A stretch of DNA of 64,000 nt from CAYUYV01 sp050331455 (GTDB lineage Bacteria > Pseudomonadota > Alphaproteobacteria > JAJFIK01): positions 35,491 to 99,490 of the forward strand of contig JBHJGV010000006.1 in the NCBI GenBank assembly GCA_050331455.1, read 5' to 3'. The translations under genes and the position numbers were made by a program. Each line of letters opens with the position of its first letter. The first letter of the stretch is position 1. The notes beneath the pieces were generated by a model. The model did no database searches, had not been told where the DNA came from, and saw nothing but the letters and a program-made list of their open reading frames with translations. Of this stretch, positions 1 to 8,893 are shown piece by piece.

Positions 1-724
1 TCTGCTCGACCAATGTGGTCCCGGACCGGGGCATCCCGACGACGAGCACGATGCGCGGGTCATCACAGCCCTGGCCCTTCAGGCGCTCGATGGTGGGCAC
101 ATCGAAGGCGCGGGACAGCGAGGCCACTTCGTCATAGATCCCCTGGGCATCGAAGGTGACGCCCTTGGCCTTGTTGCCCTCCAGAAAATGCGGGAAGGCG
201 GCGTCCGCATCACCCATGTCGTCATAGATCTTGCCGGCGGCGAAATGGAGAAAGCACCGGTCCGTCGGGGTCAGTTCGGGCCGGGCCAAAAGCTGCTCGA
301 TGGTCTGGGCGACGGGCCGACCCGACGAGAACGTCTTCACATTGGCAAAATTGAAGTAGGCCTCGTAATAATCCGGCTTGAGACGGATGGCTTCGCGGTA
401 ATGGGCGTCGGCCTCCGTCATCCGTCCGCGGGCCGATTTGGCCGCGGCCATATTGTGGTGGATTTCCGCCCGCGGCCCCAGGATGGCCATGGCCCGCTCA
501 AACCCGATAATGGCTTCTTCGGACACACCCATCTGGGCCTGGATCGTGGCAAGACCGAACCAGGCGTCGCCGAAACCCGGATTGGCATGCACCAGCGTCT
601 CATAGGCCGCCTTGGCGTCCCCCAGGCGGCCCTGGCGGTGCAGCGAGAGGGCCTGCTGATAGCCCGTCGGCAGGGCCACGGCCGTCGTGGGAAGGCCCTT
701 TTCCGCGTTGAGCATCTTGTTCAT
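1..724 (-). CDS. TPR-repeat sulfotransferase family protein (C-terminus cut by window edge)
   Basis: About 241 codons are visible and the frame is open to the first base, so the gene continues outside the window. The N-terminal part reads as tetratricopeptide repeats (YQQALSLHRQGRLGDAKAAY, later YREAIRLKPDYYEAYFNFAN). The last visible residues, VVGMPRSGTTLVEQ, are the 5'-PAPS-binding loop of the sulfotransferase fold. TPR-sulfotransferase fusions of this kind are common in alphaproteobacteria; the sulfate acceptor is unknown. An ATG at 724 and one at 715 are both possible, since purine-rich GGGGGAAG and GAAGG stretches lie just upstream. It is not part of an operon with the next gene, which ends about 220 bases away. 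Confidence 0.85.
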   Translation of the reverse strand, partial: MNKMLNAEKGLPTTAVALPTGYQQALSLHRQGRLGDAKAAYETLVHANPGFGDAWFGLATIQAQMGVSEEAIIGFERAMAILGPRAEIHHNMAAAKSARGRMTEADAHYREAIRLKPDYYEAYFNFANVKTFSSGRPVAQTIEQLLARPELTPTDRCFLHFAAGKIYDDMGDADAAFPHFLEGNKAKGVTFDAQGIYDEVASLSRAFDVPTIERLKGQGCDDPRIVLVVGMPRSGTTLVEQ

Positions 725-943
725 CCTTCGTCTTCCCCCGCCGCCGTCGCTGTCCCGTTCCCTCGCCCAACCCGTTCGATCGTCTCACCGCCAAGGAGGC
801 TAACCAAGCCTCCGGCCAGGATCCTGACCGGCCGCATCTCCCATTGACCCAAATCGGGCGCGGTCCCGGACCGTGCCAATCCGGCATTCAAGCTTCGGGC
901 CACCCACCGCCGTCAAAGGTCCCCGCCGTTACAAGCCCCCGCG

Positions 944-2125
944 TTACAAGCCCAAGGCGTCAAAGTCGATCCCACGTTCATACACCGCCGTACCCGCGCC
1001 ATCGCGAATCCCGGCGCGCACGGCACCGGCGGACCAGTCGATCGAGACGAACCCCGAATTGGCAGCGGTGAACAGACCCGACACGCGGTGGGGCCCCGGT
1101 TCCTCGATCCGCCGGTCCTTGAGGAAATCGAGGTTCAAGGAGCTGGACGTTACCTCAAGCAGCCGCTGGCCGATCACGTCTTCCCGCTCATAGAGCGCCG
1201 CCAGATGTCGATCCCCCGACAGGGCGATCAGGCCCCTTGCGCCCGTCTCCTCGATCAAGGTGTAAAGACGCTGCCTCTCCAATGGAAAGTTGCCCCAGCG
1301 CTCCCACCCGTGTCCATCGGCGAGGATCTGGATCGAGGATGCCAGGACCCGAAGCTCGGCTGGACGGCGCAATTCGGTCTCCAGCCAGGCCCATTGGGCC
1401 TCGCCCAGAAGGGTGGCCCCGGGCGCGTCGGTGGGCCGATAGCGCCGATCGGCGCCTTCGGGGTTGCGCTGCAAGGCCGACCGGAAGGTTCGGGTGTCCA
1501 GAAGAATGATCTGCACCCGGCGGCCTTCGGGACCGAGCACGGCTGAGGAATAGACGCCGGGCCGGCCGCGCCGCGGATCGTCCGGCGCCGCGTTCCAGAA
1601 ATCGAGGAACAGAGCCTGGGCCTCGGCCTTGGACGGATAGTCCGCGCCGCCGTCATTCTGCCCGTAATCGTGGTCATCCCAGGTGGCCATGACAGGTACG
1701 GCGCCGCACAAGCGCTGCATGTCATTTCGATCCGCGAGCGTCGCGTAAGCGTTGCGCATCTTCGAAAGATCCGCCGGGTCGTCACGCCGATCACCGTACA
1801 CATTGTCGCCGAGGAACAAGAAAAGGTCGGGGCCCGAAGACGCGGCCGCCTCAAGGGCCGGGGCGGGCCGGTCCTGATGCAGGCAGGAGCCGAAGCCGAT
1901 GCGCGAAACAAGGGTTTGCGGCTGGGGTGCACGGGGCAAGGCCGCCGGCTCCGCCGAAGGGTCGGCGCTGCGCACCGAAGCCCGGACCATGGGACCTTCG
2001 CCGAGCGCGGCGACCCCGGCCGCGAGACCGAGGGCGGCCCGCCGCGTGAGCGCCGCTCCCCCTTTGGCCCCACCCAAACCGGGGCGATCGGTCATTCCGC
2101 CTTGCCGGTCGTCATTATCCGCCAT
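944..2125 (-). CDS. PhoD-like alkaline phosphatase/phosphodiesterase family protein
   Basis: 393 residues. The N-terminus carries a twin-arginine-like export signal (LTRRAALGLAAGVAALG), so the product is probably exported folded. PhoD-family metal-site segments follow in order: FGSCLHQ, FLGDNVYGD, TWDDHDYGQNDGG, LLDTRTFRS and ALSGDRHLAALY. The family hydrolyses phosphodiesters and monoesters with Fe/Ca-type centres; the substrate here cannot be told. The start at 2125 is the longest; an in-frame ATG at 2095 preceded by AAGGCGGA is an alternative and keeps the twin-arginine motif. It stands alone, with no pho-regulon neighbour in view. Confidence 0.88.
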   Translation of the reverse strand: MADNDDRQGGMTDRPGLGGAKGGAALTRRAALGLAAGVAALGEGPMVRASVRSADPSAEPAALPRAPQPQTLVSRIGFGSCLHQDRPAPALEAAASSGPDLFLFLGDNVYGDRRDDPADLSKMRNAYATLADRNDMQRLCGAVPVMATWDDHDYGQNDGGADYPSKAEAQALFLDFWNAAPDDPRRGRPGVYSSAVLGPEGRRVQIILLDTRTFRSALQRNPEGADRRYRPTDAPGATLLGEAQWAWLETELRRPAELRVLASSIQILADGHGWERWGNFPLERQRLYTLIEETGARGLIALSGDRHLAALYEREDVIGQRLLEVTSSSLNLDFLKDRRIEEPGPHRVSGLFTAANSGFVSIDWSAGAVRAGIRDGAGTAVYERGIDFDALGL

Positions 2126-2437
2126 GGGTCAATCCCACTGTTCGCATCCGCCCAGCCGACCTCATTCATCACGGCCCGGCTCTTTGACCCGCCCCCGACA
2201 TGCTGTAACGGCGCAAGCCAACCGTTGCAAATTCCGCAGATCACCCGGCCGCTGCACCCTGCGCATCACTATGTGGTATATTGCACTGCCGTTTGACGAG
2301 AAAGGGGTGGTACCCCCTTGTCGAAGCGGGCAGGGGCACGGGCCCGCAGCGGCACATAGCGCGGGTGGCGCCGGCTGCGGGTGGCGCCGGCTATGGCCAT
2401 GCGGATCGACCGGTGCGAGGCAGGCGGAGGATAAGGC
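2126..2437. other. Divergent intergenic region (PhoD-like / PemK-like)
   Basis: Spacer of 312 bases between two divergently transcribed genes. It contains a 16-bp tandem duplication (listed separately) and an AT-richer stretch around 2270-2285 that could hold a promoter. I see no antitoxin-like reading frame with a ribosome-binding site before the PemK-like gene. Confidence 0.6.
2361..2392. repeat. Perfect 16-bp tandem duplication
   Basis: Two adjacent exact copies of GCGGGTGGCGCCGGCT, at 2361-2376 and 2377-2392, lie about 45 bases before the PemK-like start codon. Each copy contains the palindrome GGCGCC. It could be replication slippage or a paired binding site. Confidence 0.8.
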
Positions 2438-2788
2438 ATGGCACTTGACCGCTGGGACATCATTGCTGTGCCGTCCCAACTGCTCGGTCTCCCCGAGGAT
2501 CGTCCCGACCCGTTCGGTGTGGTGATCTCGTCCACGGTCACGCGGGATCACGCGGACCGGCTCTGGATGCTGCTCATTCCCAATCCCGGGCCGAAACAGA
2601 ATGTTTATGGGGACGTCCCGGCACCACAATTGAGTCGCGTCATTCCGGCCCGTCCTCCGGTCATCCGGACCAGCACTGTTTTTACTGTGTTGCGGCGGGA
2701 TGTGGGCGACCAAGCCATCGCCCAGGTGTCCCTCGATCACCAGCGCCAGGTCCTGCGCTTCCTGGACATGTTCCTGCCCCGCCGGTGA
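2438..2788 (+). CDS. PemK/MazF-like protein without a visible antitoxin
   Basis: 116 residues. The layout resembles the PemK/MazF endoribonuclease fold: an opening strand WDIIAVP, a conserved segment RPDPFGVVISS, a middle strand, then PPVIRTSTVFTVLRR and a closing helix ending FLDMFLP. Known members cleave mRNA and are neutralised by a small antitoxin. No antitoxin is encoded just upstream, and the next gene downstream is convergent, so this may be a solitary or domesticated member. The start is supported by GGAGGATAAGGC directly before the ATG. Family membership rests on pattern only and catalytic residues are not certain. Confidence 0.5.
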   Translation: MALDRWDIIAVPSQLLGLPEDRPDPFGVVISSTVTRDHADRLWMLLIPNPGPKQNVYGDVPAPQLSRVIPARPPVIRTSTVFTVLRRDVGDQAIAQVSLDHQRQVLRFLDMFLPRR

Positions 2789-2794
2789 GCCATA

Positions 2795-3211
2795 TCAGTA
2801 GATGGCGGGGAACATCTGCCACTGTGCGAAGATCCACAGCGCAAGACCGATCGGCAGGCTGATGATCACACCACCAACGATGAGGGATCGTGTTTCCGGC
2901 GCCGTGGCCACACAGCCGATCACGTAAGCCGCGACACTGCCGTAAAGCAGCGGCCAGACGAGGTTATAGGCCACGCTGACATCGAACACCGCCGTTTCCG
3001 TATAGCGGAAAATGGCGATCTGCCCGTAGATCAACAATTCAACAAGCGCGATGAGAACAAGAAGCATGATGGCGAGCAACGGTGAACACGCAATGGTGCG
3101 GTCCCGTGCCAGACACCGGGTCTGGACATTGCGCAAGATCACGACGCCGCAATAAATCGCGAAGGCGTAAGTCGCGATGGCAATGACGACTTGAATGAGC
3201 ATGGGCACCAT
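2795..3211 (-). CDS. Small integral membrane protein, unknown function
   Basis: 138 residues with four hydrophobic stretches long enough to span the membrane: near the N-terminus (MLIQVVIAIATYAFAIYCGV), then SPLLAIMLLVLIALVELLIY, NLVWPLLYGSVAAYVIGCVA and GGVIISLPIGLALWIFAQW. The start at 3211 is chosen because AGGGAGG lies about 10 bases upstream; longer in-frame versions add an unlikely arginine/proline-rich leader. It lies downstream of mdh on the same strand but is separated from it by a hairpin. I do not recognise the family. Confidence 0.7.
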   Translation of the reverse strand: MVPMLIQVVIAIATYAFAIYCGVVILRNVQTRCLARDRTIACSPLLAIMLLVLIALVELLIYGQIAIFRYTETAVFDVSVAYNLVWPLLYGSVAAYVIGCVATAPETRSLIVGGVIISLPIGLALWIFAQWQMFPAIY

Positions 3212-3350
3212 GGAACGCGGAGCCTCCCTGCTGATCGGTTTCAACCAAATCCGCCCCGATGCGGACCCGGGACCGAAACAACCCCTGAGATAGGGTGTTG
3301 TGTCGCCCAGGAGCCCGGTCAAGACAAGTCCCTAAATCGGACGAACACGA

Positions 3351-3397
3351 AAACGGGCCGGGAGCAGCCCCTGTGCCACCCGGCCCGTTTCAAAGTT
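3351..3397. terminator. Strong hairpin downstream of mdh
   Basis: A perfect 12-bp inverted repeat, AAACGGGCCGGG (3351-3362) and CCCGGCCCGTTT (3379-3390), with a 16-base loop. On the minus strand (mdh direction) it ends in TTTT; on the plus strand a run of seven T follows six bases later. It probably terminates mdh. Confidence 0.7.
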
Positions 3398-3417
3398 TTT
3401 TTATAAAGACCCTGCGC

Positions 3418-4383
3418 TCAGCGGGCGAGGCCTGGCTCGATGCCCTTGCACGCTTCGACCAGTCCCTTCACGGCCGTGACTGAATTTTCGAACATGGCCT
3501 GCTCTTCGCCCGTCAGCGTGATTTCAACGATGCGCTCGACCCCGTCCGCACCGATCACCGCAGGCACACCCACATAAAGGTCATCGACCCCGAACTGCCC
3601 CGTCAGATGCGCCGCCACGGGCAGAACGCGCTTCTTGTCCTTCAGATAACTGTCCGCCATGGCGATAGCCGAGGTCGCGGGCGCATAAAAGGCCGATCCG
3701 GTCTTGAGCAGGCCGACGATCTCCGCGCCGCCGTCCCGGGTCCGCTGGACAATGGCGTCGAGCTTGTCCTGGGTGGTCCAACCCATGGAGACAAGGTCCG
3801 GAAGCGGAATGCCGGCCACCGTGGAGTAACGGGTCAGCGGCACCATGGTGTCGCCGTGCCCCCCCAGCACGAAGGCGGTCACATCTTCCACGGACACGTT
3901 GAACTCCCGGGCCAGAAACAGGCGGAACCGGGCCGAGTCCAGCACGCCGGCCATGCCGCAGACCTTGTTGTGGGGCAGCCCGGAGAATTCGCGCAGGGCC
4001 CAGACCATGGCGTCAAGCGGGTTGGTGATGCAGATCACGAAGGCATCCGGCGCATGGGTGCGAATGCCCTGCCCCACGGCGGCCATCACTTTCAGGTTGA
4101 TGCTCAACAGATCGTCGCGGCTCATGCCCGGCTTGCGGGGCACGCCGGCCGTCACGATCACCACGTCGGCGCCGGCAATATCCGCATAATCCTGGGTGCC
4201 GCCCATGGCGGAATCGAAGCCGTCCACGGGAGAGGACTGCTCCAGATCGAGGGCCTTGCCCTGGGGCATGCCCTCGGCAATGTCGAACAGGACCACGTCG
4301 CCGAGTTCTTTCAGACCCACAAGATGGGCCAGCGTTCCACCGATTTGGCCGGCCCCGATCAGGGCAATCTTATGCCGTGCCAT
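3418..4383 (-). CDS. mdh: Malate dehydrogenase
   Basis: 321 residues, the usual length of the LDH-like malate dehydrogenase of alphaproteobacteria. It oxidises malate to oxaloacetate with NAD in the TCA cycle. The dinucleotide-binding motif GAGQIGGTLA starts at residue 10. Substrate residues are visible in VPRKPGMSRDD (Arg83, Arg89) and ITNPLD (Asn121), and catalytic His176 sits in LGGHGDTMVPL. The start at 4383 is fixed by GGAGGAGAA 9 bases upstream; earlier in-frame codons give an unrelated leader. In many relatives mdh precedes sucCD, but here it is alone and followed by a terminator hairpin. Confidence 0.97.
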   Translation of the reverse strand: MARHKIALIGAGQIGGTLAHLVGLKELGDVVLFDIAEGMPQGKALDLEQSSPVDGFDSAMGGTQDYADIAGADVVIVTAGVPRKPGMSRDDLLSINLKVMAAVGQGIRTHAPDAFVICITNPLDAMVWALREFSGLPHNKVCGMAGVLDSARFRLFLAREFNVSVEDVTAFVLGGHGDTMVPLTRYSTVAGIPLPDLVSMGWTTQDKLDAIVQRTRDGGAEIVGLLKTGSAFYAPATSAIAMADSYLKDKKRVLPVAAHLTGQFGVDDLYVGVPAVIGADGVERIVEITLTGEEQAMFENSVTAVKGLVEACKGIEPGLAR

Positions 4384-4897
4384 GTTATCTTTCTCCTCCA
4401 GATCGCTCCGGCCGTTCCGGGATAAAGGGATAACCACATTTACGGACCGCCTGATCCCGTTGGCGGTCAGGGTTGGACATCGCCACCGGACCGCGGACAG
4501 GCCGGCCATGAATGGGCGGACCGTCACGGGTCCTTTAAGGAGTCATCAACGGTCTGGCGGTGACCTAACGTGAAACGCCTCGACCCGCAAGGAGCCGGCA
4601 AGGCCGCGGCGCAGGACGGCAAAACCCGGCGATGGTCGATAGGATTTCCCCGCGGGATCCATCGAATGTGGCGAGCCTGGGGACTTGATGTGACAGCGGG
4701 GACCCGATGTGACAACACTGCGGTCTAATGATAGTGATGTGGGTTAGAGATCCGACAGGCAGGGCTGTCGGGGCAGGAAGGGCGCAACACCGGCGGTCCC
4801 GGCGCGCGCCAGTCCCAATGGTCTGTCAGATCGATTTGCTGTCAGATCCATTTGGCAAGCTGCCAGGGTGTTTGGTTGTCAGGGGAATAAAGGTCAC
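4384..4897. other. Long intergenic region between mdh and a lipoprotein gene
   Basis: 514 bases between divergent genes. It holds an imperfect 16-bp tandem repeat at 4824-4855 (listed separately) and two copies of GATGTGACA around 4687-4711. The regulatory signals of both genes must lie here, but no promoter is clear enough to call. Confidence 0.6.
4824..4855. repeat. Imperfect 16-bp tandem repeat upstream of lipoprotein gene
   Basis: TGTCAGATCGATTTGC (4824-4839) is followed directly by TGTCAGATCCATTTGG (4840-4855), 14 of 16 positions identical. The second copy ends 42 bases before the proposed start codon of the lipoprotein gene, where an activator or repressor could bind. Confidence 0.75.
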
Positions 4898-5908
4898 ATG
4901 ATCGCTGATCGCGAGAATGATCCGCAAAGCCCAGCATGGTCTGCCGATGCACCATCGGCGCCGGGCCACCGAGACCGGGCGCGCCGTGTGTTGCGACCCA
5001 TCGCGGCTCTCGCCGTTTGCGCCTCTCTCGGTCTGGGCGGTTGTTCCACGATTATCGCGGGCACCTTGACCCTGAGCGATTTCTCGAACGTCGCAGGGAT
5101 GATTTCAACCCTCTCGACAGGCAAGGGCCTTGAAGAACACGTGCTGTCCTGGGTTACGGGCAAGGACTGCAAGATCTTTGACGGGGTGGTGCGTTCTGAC
5201 CGGAAGATCTGCGAAGAGAAGAACTCCATTGGCACCGATAAAGATTTCAAAGGCGTTTACGTGATGCTGTTCGGCGAAGAGCTCGAACAGACGCCGGCCC
5301 GTCGTTATGCCCAGGACGTGAACCACAAGCGCCTCGCCGAGTTGCGTCCTGAGCCGGAACAGGCGCCCTCCATGGTGCGCTCACGCCGCCGCGCCGCGCC
5401 GGCCCTGGCAAACTCCGGATCACGTTTTACAGACGGATCGACACGCTCACAGGACGACCGGCTCGGTACGGTGCTCGCCGCAGCCGCTCCAGTGGTCCAA
5501 GACCAACGCATCGTCCGAACCCGCCATCAGCCCCGGCGCGGTGCGCACGCGACCGGCGACGCCAACCGAAACCAGACACACACGACGGCGCCGGGCGCGG
5601 CGGCGACGACCCGGATCAGCGCGGCGGATCTCGGCCTTTTGGCCCGCCACCGCCCCAGCCTGAGCCAGATCACGCGCCAGGCCGCAGTCCAGCCGAATGC
5701 CAACAACACGGCCCTGGCCGACGGACGTCGTCCGCAAGGCGACAGCCTGGATCGCCTCAGCGGCCTGTGGTGGCCGGCCGATGGCAGCGAACGCGTTGTG
5801 ATCCTCAAAGGGGATGAAACGCCCCCCCTGTCACCGCAACGCGGTGCAACGGTGGACTACCAGGACGGCGGCGTCGCTGTGGAATTGGTGTTTGAATCCG
5901 GCAACTGA
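4898..5908 (+). CDS. Lipoprotein of unknown function
   Basis: 336 residues from the ATG at 4898, which follows AAAGGTCAC. A hydrophobic segment (PIAALAVCASLGLGGC) ends in the lipobox LGGC, so the mature protein should be lipid-anchored; about 40 polar residues precede it. The region after the cysteine (STIIAGTLTLSDFSNVAGMI, then HVLSWVTGKDCKIFDGVVRS) looks conserved and compact, with two further cysteines (KDC, KIC). The C-terminal half is low-complexity, rich in Arg, Ala, Thr and Gln, and ends in a short hydrophobic strand. I do not recognise a functional domain. Confidence 0.75.
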   Translation: MIADRENDPQSPAWSADAPSAPGHRDRARRVLRPIAALAVCASLGLGGCSTIIAGTLTLSDFSNVAGMISTLSTGKGLEEHVLSWVTGKDCKIFDGVVRSDRKICEEKNSIGTDKDFKGVYVMLFGEELEQTPARRYAQDVNHKRLAELRPEPEQAPSMVRSRRRAAPALANSGSRFTDGSTRSQDDRLGTVLAAAAPVVQDQRIVRTRHQPRRGAHATGDANRNQTHTTAPGAAATTRISAADLGLLARHRPSLSQITRQAAVQPNANNTALADGRRPQGDSLDRLSGLWWPADGSERVVILKGDETPPLSPQRGATVDYQDGGVAVELVFESGN

Positions 5909-5945
5909 TCGCCACATGCTGCAGTGGCATACTGGTGGGCGCCCG

Positions 5946-7172
5946 TCACCGGGCCACAAGGCGATCGAGATAGTCCGCCGACTGCATTTCCATCAGACGC
6001 GACGCAGTCCGTTCGAACTCGAAGGATCCGTCCCCTGAGGGGTACAGAGCCTCAGGTTCCGCATCAGCGGAGGCAACCAGCGTCACCTTGTTCTCATAGA
6101 GCGCATCAATCAGTGTCACGAAACGGCGCGCCTCGTTGCGCTTGTCAGGCCCCATGCGCGGGATGGCATCGACCAGCACGGTGTGGAAGCGGGTCGCGAT
6201 GCCAAGATAATCGGCCGAACCCAACGGCCGCTCGCACAAATCGGCAAAGCTGAACCGGGCGACGCCCCGGGCCGCCTGGGGCACGGGCACCCGCCGCCCC
6301 TGCACCTCGATCTCGCAGGGAAGACCCCGATCCATATCCGTCAGGGCCCGCCAGGTCTCGTTCATGCGCGCCTGGGCCACCGCGTCGAGGGGGGCATGGT
6401 AGACCGGCTTGCCGGCGAGCCGCTGCAGCCGGTAATCCCGCACACCGTCGAGATGCACAACCTCCATCCGCTCCAGGATCAAGGTGATGAAGGGCTGGAA
6501 CAGTTCTCGATTGATCCCGCCCTGATAAAGCGCGCCCGGCGCCCGGTTCGAGGTGCTGACCACGATCACGCCGTCATCGAACAAGGCAGCAAAAAACCGG
6601 CCCAGGATCATGGCATCGGCCACGTCCGTCACCTGCAACTCGTCGAAACACAGAAGGGTCGCCGCCTTTGAGATCTGGCGGGCCACCGGGGGTATGGGAT
6701 CGTCCCCGACCGATCCGGGCAGGCCGAGGTCGCGAAGGCGCCGCCGTTTGGCCGCCCCGTCAAGAGCGCGCCATTCCCGGATCAGCCCATGGATCTGGAT
6801 CATGAAGGCATGGAAATGGACGCGCCGTTTCGCTTCGATCCGCACACTGTCATAGAAAAGGTCCATGAGCATGGACTTGCCGCGCCCAACGCCACCGCAC
6901 AGATAAAGGCCCTTCGGCGCATCCGCGGCGACACGGGGCCCGGCGGAGAAGAACGTGAAAAGGCCCCGCGGTGCGGCGCCGGAAGGCTGATAGGTCGCCA
7001 GCGTCTGATAAAGCGCCTGAAGCCGCTCCATGGCCCGTTCCTGGGCCGGATCGTAATCGAGCGTGCCGTCAACGAGCAGAGCGCCATAAGCGTTCATCGG
7101 CGTAACCGGGAGATGGTGAGCGCCATTCGCGATTCCATCAGTCGCGGCCGCATCGGGGCTGCCCATGGTCAT
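5946..7172 (-). CDS. zapE: Cell division protein ZapE (AFG1-family ATPase)
   Basis: 408 residues. The P-loop GGVGRGKSML is at about 93-102, Walker B LLCFDELQVTD near 173-183, and the sensor-like segment VIVVSTSNRAP follows; this is the AFG1/ZapE arrangement. ZapE is a cytoplasmic ATPase that associates with FtsZ rings, and AFG1 relatives act in mitochondrial protein quality control. The start is ambiguous: a GTG at 7187 touches the end of mmsA, while ATG at 7172 is preceded by GGTGAGG. The gene follows mmsA by about 17 bases and may be co-transcribed with it. Confidence 0.92.
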   Translation of the reverse strand: MTMGSPDAAATDGIANGAHHLPVTPMNAYGALLVDGTLDYDPAQERAMERLQALYQTLATYQPSGAAPRGLFTFFSAGPRVAADAPKGLYLCGGVGRGKSMLMDLFYDSVRIEAKRRVHFHAFMIQIHGLIREWRALDGAAKRRRLRDLGLPGSVGDDPIPPVARQISKAATLLCFDELQVTDVADAMILGRFFAALFDDGVIVVSTSNRAPGALYQGGINRELFQPFITLILERMEVVHLDGVRDYRLQRLAGKPVYHAPLDAVAQARMNETWRALTDMDRGLPCEIEVQGRRVPVPQAARGVARFSFADLCERPLGSADYLGIATRFHTVLVDAIPRMGPDKRNEARRFVTLIDALYENKVTLVASADAEPEALYPSGDGSFEFERTASRLMEMQSADYLDRLVAR

Positions 7173-7188
7173 GAGCCCGGCCCTCACC

Positions 7189-8688
7189 TTATTTCATGGT
7201 CGGAATGACGAAATCGGCGCCGGCCCGGGGCCCCGTGGGCCACCGGGCCGTCACGGTCTTCACCTTGGTGTAGAAGCGCACGCCATCCATGCCATGCTGA
7301 TTCATGTCTCCGTAGGCGGACCGCTTCCAGCCGCCGAAGGTGTGATAGGCCAAGGGCACGGGAATCGGCACGTTGATGCCGATCATGCCGACCTGGACCC
7401 GCGAGGCGAACTCACGGGCCGCATCCCCGTCACGGGTATAGATCGAAACGCCATTGCCGTATTGATGGGCCGAGGCCATGGCCAGCCCCTCCTCGAAACG
7501 CGCGGCCCGCGCAATGGACAGGACGGGGCCGAAAATCTCCTCTTCATAAATTTTCATGTCCGTGGTCACATGATCGAACAGGCAGCCCCCCATGAAAAAG
7601 CCCTGCTCATAGCCCTGTAGGGAAAAATCCCGTCCGTCCACGACCAATTGGGCGCCCTCCCGCACGCCAAGATCGACATAGTCGAGCACTTTCTGGCGAT
7701 GGGCCGCCGTGACCAGCGGTCCGAAATGGGCATCCGGATCGTCCGACGGGCCGACTTTGAGTTCCTCGACCCGGGGCTTGAGGCGGGCCACGAGTTCGTT
7801 GGCCACCGCGTCGCCGACGGGCACCGCGACCGAGAGGGCCATGCAGCGTTCGCCGGCTGAGCCATAGCCCGCACCGATGAGATCGTCGACCACCCGGTCC
7901 AGATCCGCATCGGGCATGATGATCGCGTGGTTCTTGGCGCCGCCCATGGCCTGAACCCGCTTACCGTGGGCCGCGCCGGTGGCGTAGATATATTCGGCGA
8001 TGGCGGATGAGCCGACAAAGCTGATCGCCTGGACCCGCGGATCGGTCAACAGCGTGTCCACGGCCTCCTTGTCCCCATTGACCACATTGAGGACCCCTTC
8101 GGGCAGGCCCGCCTCCATCATCAGCTCCGCAAGCCGCATGGGCACGGAGGAGTCTTTCTCAGACGGTTTGCACACGAATGTATTTCCGCATGCGATCGCG
8201 ACACCGAACATCCACATGGGAATCATCGCGGGAAAGTTGAACGGCGTGATGCCTGCGACGACCCCGAGGGGCTGGCGCATGGAGTACATGTCGATGCCGG
8301 GGCCCGCGCCTTCGGTGAACTCACCTTTCATGAGATGGGGAATACCGCAGGCAAACTCGATGACCTCCAGACCGCGCTGCACGTCTCCTTTGGCATCGGC
8401 GATGACTTTGCCATGCTCGCGGGAGAGCGCTCCGGCAAGCTCGTCCATATGCTGCTCGACCAGGTCCTTGAAGCGAAACATGACCCGCGCGCGGCGTTGG
8501 GGGTTCACGGCCGACCAGGCGGGGAAGGCCGCTTCGGCTGTCGCGATTGCCGAGCGAACCTCGTCGGCGCTGGCGAGGTGCACCTGGGCCTGCACCTCTC
8601 CGGTCACCGGGTTGAAGATGGGCCCGGTCCGCCCGCTCGTCCCCGGGGTGATCCTGCCGCCGATAAAATGGTGGATGTCCCGCGTCAT
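7189..8688 (-). CDS. mmsA: CoA-acylating methylmalonate-semialdehyde dehydrogenase
   Basis: 499 residues, typical for MmsA/IolA. It converts methylmalonate (or malonate) semialdehyde to propionyl-CoA (acetyl-CoA) with NAD and CoA in valine and inositol breakdown. Seen here: the aldehyde-dehydrogenase segment GITPFNFPAMIPMWM (146-160), the NAD-site FVGSSAIAEYIY, and catalytic Cys282 in SAGERCMALS. The ERCMA context and the C-terminal INVPIPVPLAYHTFGGWK segment are characteristic of the MmsA branch. The rest of a valine pathway (mmsB, acyl-CoA dehydrogenase) is not adjacent; zapE follows directly. Confidence 0.95.
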   Translation of the reverse strand: MTRDIHHFIGGRITPGTSGRTGPIFNPVTGEVQAQVHLASADEVRSAIATAEAAFPAWSAVNPQRRARVMFRFKDLVEQHMDELAGALSREHGKVIADAKGDVQRGLEVIEFACGIPHLMKGEFTEGAGPGIDMYSMRQPLGVVAGITPFNFPAMIPMWMFGVAIACGNTFVCKPSEKDSSVPMRLAELMMEAGLPEGVLNVVNGDKEAVDTLLTDPRVQAISFVGSSAIAEYIYATGAAHGKRVQAMGGAKNHAIIMPDADLDRVVDDLIGAGYGSAGERCMALSVAVPVGDAVANELVARLKPRVEELKVGPSDDPDAHFGPLVTAAHRQKVLDYVDLGVREGAQLVVDGRDFSLQGYEQGFFMGGCLFDHVTTDMKIYEEEIFGPVLSIARAARFEEGLAMASAHQYGNGVSIYTRDGDAAREFASRVQVGMIGINVPIPVPLAYHTFGGWKRSAYGDMNQHGMDGVRFYTKVKTVTARWPTGPRAGADFVIPTMK

Positions 8689-8893
8689 GCCGTGCCCTTC
8701 CCTGTCCCGGACACCCCATTGACGAGGACGGTGTTCGGTCTTTTGTTCCCGTGATCGCCCTTGTTTCTATCAGCCCGGCCGCCGGGGCGGCAAGCAGGCC
8801 GAGTTCCAGCGGTGATGCGATCTTAAGGGCTTCCTTACCTCGCTGCGCCAGGATCTTCGTCAAGGTCAACGCCGCGAAAAGGGAACGCCCACG

